Shown here: piece by piece, positions 44,389 to 56,297 of the stretch | How positions within the stretch are numbered: position 1 is the first letter of the stretch | Layout: each line of letters begins with the position of its first letter | NCBI RefSeq assembly: GCF_033807715.1 | Contig: NC_084606.1 | Span: forward strand, 36,026,398-36,090,397 | Direction of reading: 5' to 3' | From: Cololabis saira | Lineage: Eukaryota > Chordata > Actinopteri > Beloniformes > Belonidae | Length of the DNA stretch: 64,000 bases | Notes under the pieces: generated by a model | The model's database searches: none | Seen by the model: the letters and a program-made list of their open reading frames with translations, nothing else | What the model was told of the DNA's origin: nothing | Made by a program: the position numbers and the translations under genes

Positions 44389-45644
44389 AGGGGACCTATT
44401 ATGAAAAACACGTTTTTTCTTGTTTTAACATATATAAAGTGGTCTCCCCTCACCCTGCCAGCACAGGGGAGACAAAATACCATGAATTTCTGCAAGCTCT
44501 CTGACCCCCGCCGGCCAGAGTCCCCCAGTGTCACGTGGGTTTTTTTGAGCCGATTAAAATCTGCTCCCGTCGTTACGTCACGACGGGAGCAGATTTCCAG
44601 AGGTTCAGCCTCCGCTGCTGAAACCACGCCCACAACCAGCTCTCTCTGCTGCTGGAGCGGTCCTTCCTTCAGCCAGTCGGACGCGGCGCCGCGGCGGAGC
44701 GGATCCGGGTTAAATCATCCAGGTTCCCGGGTGGTTTGGGAGCTGGGTCCTCGGGGGTCTGTCCCAGGCTGGACCAGCTTCACCCTCTGAGATTTTCAGC
44801 CAAATCTGTCGGTTTGATCCCCGGTAACGGGCGATGCGCACAGGATGCGCCCCGGAGCCGATCTGTGCGCCGGCCGCCCGCCGTGGTGTTGCGGCGTCAG
44901 CGCACAGCATCCGCCGGGCAGATCCGGCTGAAATTCCGCTGGTCGGTCCCCGGGAGTCCCTGCTACCAGTCCAGGCCGGTTCCTGCGGTCCCGGCCGGTC
45001 GGAACCGGTCAGATTCCCCGGTTTAAAGCAGCGGTGATGCGCGCTGTTCCAGCCTACTTCCTGGTTCCCAAAGCGGGGTTTCCGACTGAATTCTCCAGGT
45101 TCCCAGCCGCTTTGGGAGCAGGGATTTCTGGGGTACGTCCCAGGCTGGACCAGCTTCACCCTCCGAGATTTTCAGCGAAATCTGTCGGTTTGATCCCCGG
45201 TAACGGGCGATGCGCCGCGGAGCCACGCCGGGCGCCCGGCGTGGCTCCGGGGCCAGCGTTCAGCATCCGCCGGGTAGATCCGGCTGAAATAGTGCATAAA
45301 TGTTATTTATATACAACTCATATTTAATTTTTTTAACAATAAAGTTTCCATTTGTGAAAATTCAATGTTGTGATAATTTACAGACTCGGGCTGCTCTGGC
45401 GGAGCGAGGTTTATTCTCCTCCCCTGCTACACGTCATTCAGGGAGCCAATCAGCACAGAGCCTCATTATCATACCCCCCCTTCCCTAAAAATGAGGCACA
45501 GAAAAGGAGGTTAGAAGCGGTAAAACCAGTGACAGGACCCACAGGGTGGATTTATGATTTATGTAGAAAAAACAAGCTTTAGATTGTTTTTAAGACATTC
45601 AAGGCCTGTTTAAAATATACATTAAATGCCATAAAATGTCCCCT
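44389..45644. mobile_element. TTAA-type DNA element with internal direct duplication
   Basis: The termini AGGGGACCTATTATG and CATAAAATGTCCCCT are flanked by TTAA (44385-44388, 45645-45648). The interior holds two diverged copies (about 44715-44870 and 45095-45215) of a CCAGGCTGGACCAGCTTCAC block followed by TCGGTTTGATCCCCGGTAAC. It is inserted beside a possible - strand exon end (AGCT|GTGAGT near 44366). Confidence 0.8.
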
Positions 45645-45821
45645 TTAAAATGATTTTGTCAGGTCTGACATAAATGGACTTCTGATGAAAATGTTTTTTC
45701 ACAAGGTCTCCATTCAAACCCTGTGTGGGGCTCATCCTACCTGCATTTATCTGTGTAGAAGATGATCTCACAGGGTATTTTCATCTGTCAAATCCCGGAT
45801 AAATCGTCTGCTCCCGGACCA

Positions 45822-46356
45822 TCCTCACCTTTCCTCCTCTCTGGTCCGGTCGCTCGTGTAAATATTTCTCTCGCGTTCGTCTGTTTGAATCAACTGTCTT
45901 TTCTCTGCTGTCCTTGTTTCTCCCAAGATGCCGGCCTCTGTTTTAGAAGATAGTGATTTATATGTTCAATCGTTTTAAAGACCAATAAAGTTCCTTTTGC
46001 TTTCCCCCTACGAATCTTTCTGTGGTTCTGCTTTTGACCAGGAGGTGGCAGCGCCGGCTGAGAGCTGCTCGTGTTCATCATATAATAAAGCTTCATTCTT
46101 AAACGCTGGCACTGCTAAACAGTTTTTTGTCCCGTGTTTTAATTTGGGTGAAGTCATGCAGGACTTCCTGCACCGAGGTGGAACCCCCAACATTCACTGA
46201 TGTTCTCAACGTCAGCTCATCCTTAAATATGCATTCATTAAAAAAAAAACAAAACAGTTCAATATAATTACAGCAAATCTCTTTCCTTGAATGAAAGGGA
46301 ACAGAAAAAAGATTAAGCTTATTTTATTTGTGCCTTTTTCCTAAGAAATAAAATTT
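45822..46356 (+). repeat. Second copy of the MAD2L1 3' UTR
   Basis: Matches 8174-8705 in the same orientation, including the AATAAA poly(A) signal (about 45983-45988), and extends about 370 bp past it. No MAD2L1 coding sequence accompanies it and no A-tail follows. Differences by eye are fewer than ten substitutions and one 3-bp indel. Confidence 0.88.
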
Positions 46357-46378
46357 TTCTTCAATCATCAATCAATCA

Positions 46379-46645
<267 letters not shown>

Positions 46646-46667
46646 CACATTATATATATATATATAT

Positions 46668-46936
46668 GACTGTCTCAGAAAATTTGCCTTTTATTATTTT
46701 AATATTGCTGATCATGGCTTACAGCTTAAAACTCAAATATCTTATCTCAAAAAATTAGAATATTCTGGGAATCTTAATCTTAAACTGTAAGCCATAATCA
46801 GCAATATTAAAATAATAAAAGTCTTGCAATATTTCAGTTGATTTGTAATGAATCCAGAATGTATGACATTTTTTTTAATTCATTACAAAAAATAAAGAAC
46901 TTTATCACAATATTCAAATTTTCTGAGACAGTCCTG
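46668..46936. mobile_element. Palindromic Tc1-like MITE, fourth copy
   Basis: Same family as 282-658. The left arm is shortened by about 100 bp. Confidence 0.8.
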
Positions 46937-47299
46937 TATATATAAATATGTGATATATATAATGTGTGTGTATGTGTATTTATATGTGTGTATATAATAA
47001 TTTCCGGCCTCCAGCACATCCTCAAAAAGGAGTGATTTCCTGCTAGTGAGGTGGGGGAGGAACAAAAAAGAGAGGATTCCAGAGGAAAAGCATAATCCAT
47101 GACAGACAGATCGTGGAAGGTAAAGCCGGTCAGGAAAGAGTGTCAGGCAGTTGCATCTCTCTCGTGCAGACGTGAAGCCCTTCAGGGAGTCTGGGCGTTG
47201 GGGTGAGCAGCAGAAGAATCCATCCTTCAGCTGGTTCTGCACCAAGGACCCGACCATCGGGAGACAGAACCACGAGAACAAGAGACCGCTGGGAAATCT

Positions 47300-48085
47300 G
47301 GAGTTGAGGGGGGATGAGGGGGGATGGCACCCCCCCCCCTGAAATAAAAACGGTCCAAATCTTCCCACCTGAAATAAAAACGGTCCAAATTATCCCCCCC
47401 TGTAAAACTGCCATCCCTCCTTTCCATCCCTTATGTCATTTCATCAATGAATGTGGTTTTACTGCTATTTCAACATTTAAAGTCATCACCAGAAAAATAA
47501 CTTATTTGACAATTTTCACCTGTTTCAGGTAAATTTTCACTTGAAATAAGTAGAAAAATCTGCCAGTGGGACAAGATTTATCTTCTCATTACAAGCAAAA
47601 AAATCTTGTCCCACTGGCAGATTTTTCTACTTATTTCAAGTGAAAATCTACTTGAAACAGGTGAAAATTGTTGTTTTTTCCAGTGAAGAGTCTTGTTTTA
47701 AGTGTAATAAGATATTTTTATTAAAATGAGACATTTTAACTAGAAATAAGACAAATATTCTTGTTAAGATTGTGAGTTTTTGCAGTGATCCATTTTACTT
47801 ATCCTGTGAAGGACAGAGTCATATTGATAAGTTCAGAAAAGTGTTTTTTATAGTTGTGTTTTGATGTATTTGATGTAAGCCCAGTGGATATTTAAAGCTT
47901 ACAGAAGGCTGCATTTAACTGCTGCTATGTCATTCCTGCAGTATTTCTGCAGGTGTTTTGGTCACTGCTATTATTTGTAACATATTATATTATTTGTAAT
48001 CAGCACAAATTATCTGTCCCCATATGATAAAATCTACCACCCCCCTGATTTTTTTTTACAACTCGAGTACTGGTTTCAGTGGTGT
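47300..48085. repeat. Inverted repeat, left arm
   Basis: Contains, in order, a two-unit version of the 30-bp tandem repeat (47336-47400), ATTTCATCAATGAATGTGGT, the palindromic MITE (47470-47790), and the unit shared with 30190-30449. All this occurs inverted at 58262-59890. Confidence 0.85.
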
Positions 48086-48345
48086 TGAGATGCTGGTTCC
48101 TGCTGATCCAGGAGACCCAGAAGCCTCCGTTCAGCCACTTCTTTGTCCTTCTGGTAAATGTTTGAAACCCTAATCTACTCAGTCTGAGTTTTCTTTTGAA
48201 CATTTCCATAAATTGGTTGCACCAGATCTATGTATAGCTTTCAAAAAGATGTGTCCATGTTATAACTATTCATATTCGTAATGATAAACAATTGTATGTA
48301 AATAAAAAAGTAGTACCCAAAATCCTGCTGTCACACACGAGTCTA

Positions 48346-49170
48346 ATAAATTATTAGGGCCCGAGCACTGACAGTGTGAAGGCCCTATTGTATCTGTAGG
48401 AATTCTCCTTTTTATTTTTCTTCCGACGAAATGAGGGCCTTTTTTCCCCCTAAACGTGCCCCAAAAGTCACCAAATGTTGCACCAAGCCAGGCCTGGTGA
48501 AAAATGTGATATTTAATGGTTTGCATTAATGTGCGTGGCCTAATGGCTCAACAGCGCCCCCTAGAAAACTTTGTGCCTCAAGCCCCACAATACGGTTTGA
48601 CGTACACGCACGAAAATCAGTACACACCTGTATCATGTCGAACTTAAAGAAAAGTCTCTTGGATCCATGGCCGAAACCCAACAGGAAGTCGGCCATTTTG
48701 AATTAATCGTGTAATTTTGGCGCAATTTATGCCATTTCTTCAGCCGCTTCTTCGCCCGAACCGTAACGTGCACCCAGGTGTGTTTTACATCAAAATGTGC
48801 GTCTCCATCCTGCGACTACAGGCATTACTTTTCTCAGTCCAAAGCGGTCCATATTTGATCGTTCCTATTTTCTGCTATAACTTTTGAATGGTTTGACATA
48901 AAGAGTCGTGGGTGGTGTCATCAGACTCGGTTTTGAGTCATTTACCTTCATTGGCATAAATTAGCCCCGCCCCTTCATCTGATTGGTCGATATCTGATAG
49001 TTCCTACTTTCTGCCATAACTTTTGGATGGTTTGACAAAGAGAGTCGTGGCTGGTGTCATCCACTAAATGTCCAGGTCTGAAGAATCTACATCAAGTCAT
49101 ACAAGCTTCCACTGTAGCCTGAACGTGCACAAGGGTGGAGGGACGTTCATCGCTGCTTGCAGCTTTAATT
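48346..49170. mobile_element. Dispersed repeat (GGGCCCGAGCACTG...GCTTGCAGCTTTAAT)
   Basis: Starts GGGCCCGAGCACTGACAGTG and ends GCTTGCAGCTTTAATTA, a repeat frequent in teleost genomes. CTATAACTTTTGAATGGTTTGACA and CATAACTTTTGGATGGTTTG show an internal duplication (about 48870-49030). No coding. Confidence 0.6.
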
Positions 49171-49679
49171 ATGATTGTTTTTATGTGAGTATGAATCTAA
49201 AAGCTGTGAGTGCAAAGTCTTGTGAATACAACTCTAATTTCTACGACTACGCGTCTTCACTGTGAACACGAATTCAAGTTTGTGGGTACGAGTGGAAAAG
49301 CTGTTGAAATGACGTCACAGGGGAGAGCAATCGAACCCCGAATGATGCACCGAAGAAGAGGATGGCACCATCACAGGTAAAGTAAATAACCCATCCAACA
49401 TTTATTTATTTAGTTATTTATTTCATGAAATTGTACTGTTTTAAATACCAAAATATGGCTTTTGGCATCTTTTTGAAAGCTGAAACCAGTCGGTCCTGCC
49501 TCTCTGGACCTCTAGCTCCAATCTTAGTGACAGCGTTTCATCCGTCTCGAAAACGTATTTTTATTGTATAGTTTGTAAGATTCATACACACTTTACGGCC
49601 AAAGTCAACATTTAATTGATCTCCGCTGGAACCACCACGTCCTCCAAATACTGAAGAGTATCAGGGCCAGGCAGGAGAA

Positions 49680-50140
49680 AAATAAAAATAATATTTTTTC
49701 ATTATGCACTTCGAGAAAAAAGTCGAAATGTTGAGAATAATGTTGAAGTACAATTTCGAGAAAAAAGTCAACAAGGTTCAAAATACAAGAATTGACTTTA
49801 CAATATTGATTTGAAACACATATGACACATATGCAGTTGCAGAACTTCAGAAAAGTCCTCTTAATGTTCCACTCCAAGGATGTGAGTTAGTTAGTGAGTT
49901 AGTTAGTTCCGGCTGCTGCTGCAGAGCTGTCAGTCTAACTGGATATGATGGGTCAGAGGAGACATTTACACTTTATTCACCAAATTGTATTTCAACTTTA
50001 TTCACAAAAGTTTGACTTTACTCACGAAATGGCGACTTTATTCTTGAAATTGTATTTCAACATTAATCTCGAAATTTCAACTTTATTCTCGACATTTCTA
50101 CTTTTTTCTCCAAGTGCACAATAAAAAAAAATCTTCCCCT
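49680..50140. repeat. Fragments of the CGACTTTTTTCTCG repeat family
   Basis: Short tandem runs at 49710-49775 and 49985-50115 match the interior of the hAT element at 43674-44218 in either orientation. No complete termini. Confidence 0.55.
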
Positions 50141-50861
50141 CTCAAATATCTTTTCCCCTGCATGGCCCTGATACTCTTCCGTATCCAACTGTTCACCAGC
50201 AGCACAATGAATCTGGATTCTGATTGGCTGGCAGGTGTCCATTAAAAGTGTTAATGGACACCTAGAAAACAAGTTTGGTCAAATCCCCTGATATCTTTAA
50301 TATCATTGCGCTGTATCAATTGCCAGGTGGTAACCACGGCAACGGAGATTCAGAGAAGAAGAGCCGGCTACCGCGGGACGGAGACATGAGTGATTTTGTC
50401 ATTTCTTTTAATTTAATTTAATAAAATTTTTAATTTATTTGAATGATTCATAATATTTATAGCTTAATGAAACGTTTGTTTATTTATTTGAATGGTTGAA
50501 CGCCCCGGTCTGACCTCACCCCTCATAATAGATATAGATAAATTACCAATTCTAACTCTAATAATCACTCCTGGCATTAGCATGATGTATTGTTTCATAG
50601 TGTATTATTATATTAAGTTATGAAATCTCATGGGATGTTAAACTATAGTATTATTATATTGTTATATATTATAGTATGGTCATATCATTTGGTTATATGT
50701 TATATTTTATAAAAATTATGTTATATTAGGATATTACTATATTATTATGCTATATTTATATCATATCGTGCTACACCACTCTATATGATAATTATTTATT
50801 TGTTTAACTTATTTACTCTCGAATTAATATTCTCAATTTATGTATTTACTTTCATCATCTT

Positions 50862-50867
<6 letters not shown>

Positions 50868-50907
<40 letters not shown>
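50868..50907 (+). repeat. (CA)n microsatellite
   Basis: About 20 CA units. A 22-A run follows at 50951-50972. Confidence 0.95.
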
Positions 50908-50912
<5 letters not shown>

Positions 50913-51593
50913 GATGTCGTCTTTTGTCGTTGTTTGCACTGTATGTTAATTAAAAAAAAAAAAAAAAAAAAGAATGGTTGATAATATTTGTAGCTTAATG
51001 AAACGATTTAGGAAACTATCTGTGGACTTTGATTCTTTGGAACAAATATATTTACTGTTTGTTACCGTACCTTACCAACACTCGTCTGTCAAGGTTCCCG
51101 TACAGATGTTTAGAAATGAGCAGAAATGAGGCCGCTTTTTCCGGTTTAATTGAATTGGCCATGTTTTTAATCACAAAAAGGCAGTGGAAACATCTAGAGC
51201 CGCCTCCTTTTGAGCCCGCCGGTCGTCTTTGGTTCAAACATGGAGAAAAACACACATCAGCTTTGATACAACAGCTTTACACGTGGTCCAAATGTCTCTA
51301 AAACAGTCGCTGCTTAGGGAAGTGTTGTCTAAAAAGAAAAAAACAAAAACAAAAATGGATGGTTTTTTGTTTATATATTTATATTTTTGTACGAAACTAC
51401 ATTTCCTATAAGACTTGTGTGCTCTTGACAAAAGGATAACCTTACAATATAGAAACTAATAAATATATAAGACAAAAATAAATATGCAATAGTTAAGACA
51501 CTCAGTGAAAAAGGTATAAAAGACTTGGTGGTGTGCGCTGTGAACGAAGACGTCTAAGAAGCTTATCAGATACGTGTGACGCTGGAGGGAGAG

Positions 51594-52353
51594 GGTCCGT
51601 GGACTTCTGTACATCCGTTTTTTATTTTGAAATGATAAAATAAAAATAGAGAAAGAATCCAAAATAATCAGTTTCCCATCTTTTGTTTTGATAATAAAAA
51701 ACGGAAAACGAATCGTTATCCATTATCCGTTATCCGATTTCATTGATGTGTTTGAAAATTGAAATTGTGAATTAAAACAGCGAGTGGAAAACTCTTTTCT
51801 CTATTTCCTATTCGTTTCCAAGGATACTGAAAACAGGGATTGGACAAATGGGGGGATTGCACATGCGCAGTAATAAATGAAGAAAGTTGTTTCTGGTTCT
51901 TTTGTTGATCAGATTGAAAATGAACAGTTTTAGATTTTTTTTATGTTGAAACTGAAAATAAATCAAATATGAAACATGAGTTTAATCTGTAATGTGTCTT
52001 CACTCCGTCATGAAACTGCAGTGATGTTGTGACAGTCCGTTCAGCTGCAGCGTCAAAAAAAAGCAGCGTCCAATCAATAACATGTACTGAACTCTAAGAT
52101 ACTGCCCCCCGTTGGAAACGAATAGGAAATAGAGAAAAGAGTTTTCCACTCGCTGTTTTAATTCCCAATTTCGATTTTCAAACACATCAATGAAATCGGA
52201 TAACGGATAACAGATAATGGATAACGATCCGTTTTCCATTTTCCGTTTTTTATTATCAAAACAAAATATGGGAAACAGATTATTTTGGATTATTTCTCTA
52301 TTTTTATTTTGACATTTCAAAACAAAAAACGGATGGCCGCGAAGTGCACGGAC
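51594..52353. mobile_element. Foldback element with about 230-bp arms
   Basis: GGTCCGTGGACTTC and ATCCGTTTTTTATTTTGA at the left are mirrored by TTTCAAAACAAAAAACGGAT and GTGCACGGACC at the right. Arms 51600-51825 and 52105-52345 pair over nearly their whole length, with about 280 bp of loop. The repeated AACGGATAACGGATAA-like core is a purine-rich tandem repeat. Non-coding. Confidence 0.85.
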
Positions 52354-52574
52354 CGAGTCTGTCCCCCGGTCGTCGGCGGGACGGATGTGAAGCCACGCTG
52401 TGTCAGAACACGAACTTCTGCGCTCATAAATAGTTTAGTGCTTACTCCGTTGTGAATCCGGTGAGTGTCGTAAACGTGTCACACGTGGGTTGAGCGTGAG
52501 CAGGCTGCTGCTACTAGCTAAACTGGTGGAGAACCACGAAGCTCCGGCTGGCTACACGCTAGATTAGAGGTCCT

Positions 52575-53214
52575 TGTAGCACCCTATAATGTAATAATTT
52601 CACCCTATAATGTAATAATTTCACCCTATAATGTAATAATTTCACCCTATAATGTAATAATTTCCTGAAAATGTAATAAAATTTGCACTTAACTCAATCG
52701 AAAATGTAATAAAACCCAATAATGTAATAACTTCACCAATAATGTAATAAAGTATCTTGACTGATATTGTAATAACATTTTTACCGATAACGTAATACCT
52801 TATTACATTATTGTAGCACCCTATAATGTAATCAAAGTCTGTAATTTAACCCAATAGTCATTCTGGTGTTTCAAATCCAGCGTATATAACATTCTTAGAT
52901 ACTTAAAACACAAAATGTAGAACTCTGGACTGAAAATGAACATATATATTACATTTTCTGTCAAGTATTAAATTATCAGTTTTGGAAAAAAAAGACCCAC
53001 CTGAAAATGTAATAAATTCCCAATAATGTAATAAGGTATTACATTATCGGTAAAAATGTTATTACAATATCAGTCAGGATAATTTATTACATTATTGGTG
53101 AAGTTATTACATTATTGGATTTTATTACATTTTCGATTGAGTTAGGTGCAAATTTCATTACATTTTCAGGCGTTATTACATTTTCAGGAAATTATTACAT
53201 TATAGGGTGCTACA
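52575..53214. mobile_element. Inverted-repeat element built from ATGTAATAA motifs
   Basis: The termini TGTAGCACCCTATAATGTAA and its exact inverse bound the element. The left arm holds four tandem CACCCTATAATGTAATAATTT units, then further ATGTAATAA motifs with varied spacers; the right arm mirrors them as TTATTACAT. The terminal TGTAGCACCCTATAATGTAAT also occurs internally at 52813. Confidence 0.8.
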
Positions 53215-53669
53215 CTCCTCAATCAAGAAAGTGGTGCGCCGATGCAGGGACGTACGTGCTGCTCGTTGGACCTCCACAACTGGAACTGAAAATCCTGTAC
53301 TAGACAACTTTAGCCCCGCCCCCCGCTCCGCCCCAGACTGGGATTCAAAGCTTATTGCAAATGACCATTCGTCCACGTAATCTTAAAAGAGGGGTGCAAA
53401 TATGACGGTTGTACTGGCCCGAGTTTCATGGATGTGGTGGTTTCCTCAGTAGACAACAATGACAGGTACCGGCACAGCTGGACTCGTTCTGGAATAGTGC
53501 TGGGGTTCCCGTGTGTTGCAGTAGATGCAATATGAAGAACATTGGATTGGGCTGGATTAAACTAGGTAAACTAGAGTATCCCAGGTGAACTAGCAAAACC
53601 AGAGTAGACCAGGTTAACCATAGTAGACCAAGTAAACTAGAGTAAAGCAGGTAAACCATAGTAGACAAA

Positions 53670-54543
53670 GGCCCAGTCCCAATCCCCCCCCCCTAGTCCT
53701 ACTTTTCAGCACTACTCCTAAATTTTGCGCGTTCCTGTGAGGGTAGTGGTGTCCCAATTCCTCTTTTCATCTAGGGGAGTGGGGAAAACGAGGGCGAGTG
53801 GATATGAATCTACCCTTCAGAGCGAGGGTTTTTCAGATGCACACTCGCTGACCGAGGGCTAGAAAGATGGCGGACATTTCTTATTTTTTAGTGAATAAAA
53901 TCAATATTTTGAGTTAGTTTCTGCATAAAAATGCGTTTTGATCACATTTCTAGCGAGAAATATATATTTTACTTTCATAATATTCACTAGTGGTTTGCGA
54001 AGATCTCGCCAGAATAAAGGCTGATTTATGGTTCCGCGTTACACCAACGCAGAGCCTACGGCATAGGTTACGCGGCGACGCGCGCCGTACGGTGCGCGTC
54101 GCCGTAGGCCACACCGTAGGCCACGCCGTAGGCTCTGCGTTGGTGCAACACGGAAACCATAAATCAGCTCCCGTGCCGGCAGGCTTTTATCATCCCGATA
54201 ACGTCGGATCAAATTTCTTAACAGGCGTTATTTGGATAAACTGAGCCCAGGTTGGGGATCTTAACGGTTACTTTTACGCCTGAAAAAATATTAAAACTTA
54301 ATAAAGTGGCATATTAACAGCGCTACAGCTGAAATTAAAACAGCTTTTAGCTCTGGGCTTCCTGATATGGTGTGACGTATGTGCAAACGTAACTACGCAG
54401 TCGCTTACGTACCCGAACGTAAACCACACAGTGACGTAGCAAGTGGTGTCCCAATCGCTAGGGAACATTACAAGGGCCCTACGGTTTGTGGCTTCATTTT
54501 TAGGGCTAGTGGTAGAAAGTAGGGGGTGTATTGGGATTGGCCC
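53670..54543. mobile_element. PIF/Harbinger-like element, relative of 25283-27879
   Basis: GGCCCAGTCCCAATCCCC at the left, and GTATTGGGATTGGCCC at the right. Shared interior blocks with the 27190-27860 part of the other copy (for example AACTGAGCCCAGGTTGGGGATC). Contains a hairpin MITE at 54015-54168. Confidence 0.75.
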
Positions 54544-54844
54544 TAAGTAAACTAGAGTAGACCAGGTAAACCAGCAAGACCAGGGTAGATCAAGTGAACC
54601 AGACTATAGTCAATAACCAGTTAGTGCACACTTTAACAAGCTCACAAGCTTGGCAGCGACTGAAAGACAAGTCAAGCCAAGTTGAGTGGGATTTAGAGGT
54701 GGGGGCTCTCCAGTCTCCAAACATCAGTTGAATACTAATGACTGCTTACGACACAAACCAACCTGAAGGGAACAGAAAGATAATCTTTATGTTCTCTAAG
54801 ATGCACCACGGCATGGTCGTCTTTGCTCACTCGTTGGATCCTTC

Positions 54845-54960
54845 AATTCAGTTTTATTTATACAGCGTCTATTGCAAGAGACGTTGTCCCTAGAATCTTT
54901 CCAGAGGGCCCAGAACGTGACCCCTGAGCAATTATTACATAAGGACCATGAACTCCACGT
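54845..54960 (-). mobile_element. Fragment of L2-type LINE 3' end
   Basis: TTCAATTCAGTTTTATTTATACAGCGTC through CCCTGAGCAATTATTACATAA matches the start of 23109-23757, so it is on the - strand. Confidence 0.7.
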
Positions 54961-54984
54961 CCCGCTGATGTCCGCTCTACTACG

Positions 54985-55672
54985 GAGGTGCCGTGGAGCT
55001 ATGGAGCTAGAACAGTCTCATAATTCGCAAATGCACACACCGTTTCACAAATGCGACTTACTCGTAAACGGCTCTGGTTTAACGGCCCGACAACCATCTC
55101 CGATCGCGCTGTTTTCTTTACCAAGATCACAAGAGAAGCAGAGCAGTGATCTCTCCATCCCGTAATGCTGTCTTGTTTATTTACCTTTACTCCACCAACT
55201 CCAAATATTAATCACTTTTCCAAGCGAACGGCGCTAACGCAGTTCAAACAGCAGGTGTATCCGCCCCTTTAATCCGATTGGTTTACGAGTAAATCGTTCT
55301 ACACGTGGGATGCGCTGTTATGATTGGCTGGAACAAAGGAAGACATCTGATTGGTTGCAGATCCTTCCGTGTTAAAAAAAACGTATTTGTGGATCGAGTC
55401 ACGTCAGGAGAGTCTCAAAAGTCACACGCAAATCCAGCGCAGCTCACAGACAAAAAAACGTTTGTAAATCAGGTTATATTTGTGTGTGCATCAAAAATAC
55501 ATTTGTATATTTTGTCCTACGCACGTGTGAATTGTTCTGTGCATTTGTGAAACGGCGTGTGCATTTGTGAATCAGTGTGTGCATTTGTGAATTTTGTCTT
55601 GTGCATTTGTGAAACGGTGTGTACATTTGCGAATTGTGAGACTGTTCTAGCCCCATATGGAGCTGGTGTGTC
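54985..55672. mobile_element. DNA element with GGAGCTATGGAGCTAGAACAG termini
   Basis: AGCTAGAACAGTCTCATAAT and CGCAAATGCACACACCGTTT at the left are mirrored by AAACGGTGTGTACATTTGCG and GAGACTGTTCTAGC at the right. TGTGCATTTGTGAA is repeated five times near the right end. Non-coding. Confidence 0.75.
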
Positions 55673-56177
55673 GGTGTGATCGGGTGGAAACACCATGAAC
55701 GCAGTTCTACAGAACCTGGGTGAGGTTGAAACCGTCTCGTATAATGTGCACACCCTAAAGCATTTGTGTGGATTGCTTGGTCGGTGTGTAGTTTAGTGTG
55801 TAGCCAGCCGGAGCGAATGCCAAAACATTTGGGACCCCCAACATCTGGACTTTGTCTTTATGTTTAGCGCTAACTGACAAATGCTACCATGGTAACACGC
55901 TAAACAACTGGTGAAGATGGGAATCAGTTTACAACACTCTTTTACCCCAACGTGTTCATCCTCTCTCTGTGGACTTTTAGCACACTTGTGTTTGTGGCAG
56001 GGTTTGTGGGCACCGCCGACCGGAGGGACGGGCCGGGGTCAGGGTTTCTGTTCAGGGTGGGGGAGGAACCTTTCCTGCTCACTTTCAGTGCACACATTTG
56101 GCCAGATGTCCATTCTCAACGTCACATTAAGGTCATGGAAGTTTGGGAGGGGGTTGGACGTCCGGCTGGGGTCGAGG
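55673..56177 (-). other. pde5a: 3' flank / 3' UTR of PDE5A
   Basis: Single-copy-looking sequence following the PDE5A stop on the - strand. No canonical AATAAA (TTTATT on the + strand) is visible before the transposon at 54985-55672, so the polyadenylation site may lie in or beyond that element (TTTATT near 55170). Confidence 0.4.
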
Positions 56178-56297
56178 TCACACCAGCCCGTTGGACAGTC
56201 CCTTCTCGCAGTCCTCCGCCAAGCGCGTCCAGTGCTGCCGGTTCCTCAGGCAGCCGTCCAGCAGGGGGGAGCAGCACTCCGACATCCCGGCCAGGGT
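56178..56297 (-). CDS. pde5a: PDE5A terminal coding exon
   Basis: Acceptor GCCACAG (56298-56304 on the + strand as CTGTGGC), 39 codons and TGA (TCA at 56178-56180). Human PDE5A has the same PLLDGC...NRQ-W pattern here. The residues after CEKGL end sooner than in human. Confidence 0.94.
   Translation of the reverse strand, partial: TLAGMSECCSPLLDGCLRNRQHWTRLAEDCEKGLSNGLV

Noticed and set aside
44401..45327. Several overlapping 90-150 codon frames
   Set aside because: All are inside the TTAA-type element, overlap on both strands and contain duplicated blocks; no protein family was recognised.
51029..51301. Possible LINE ORF end (90 codons, + strand)
   Set aside because: A protein-like stretch, but no RT, endonuclease or known tail motif could be matched, and no flanking LINE sequence. 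Left unannotated.
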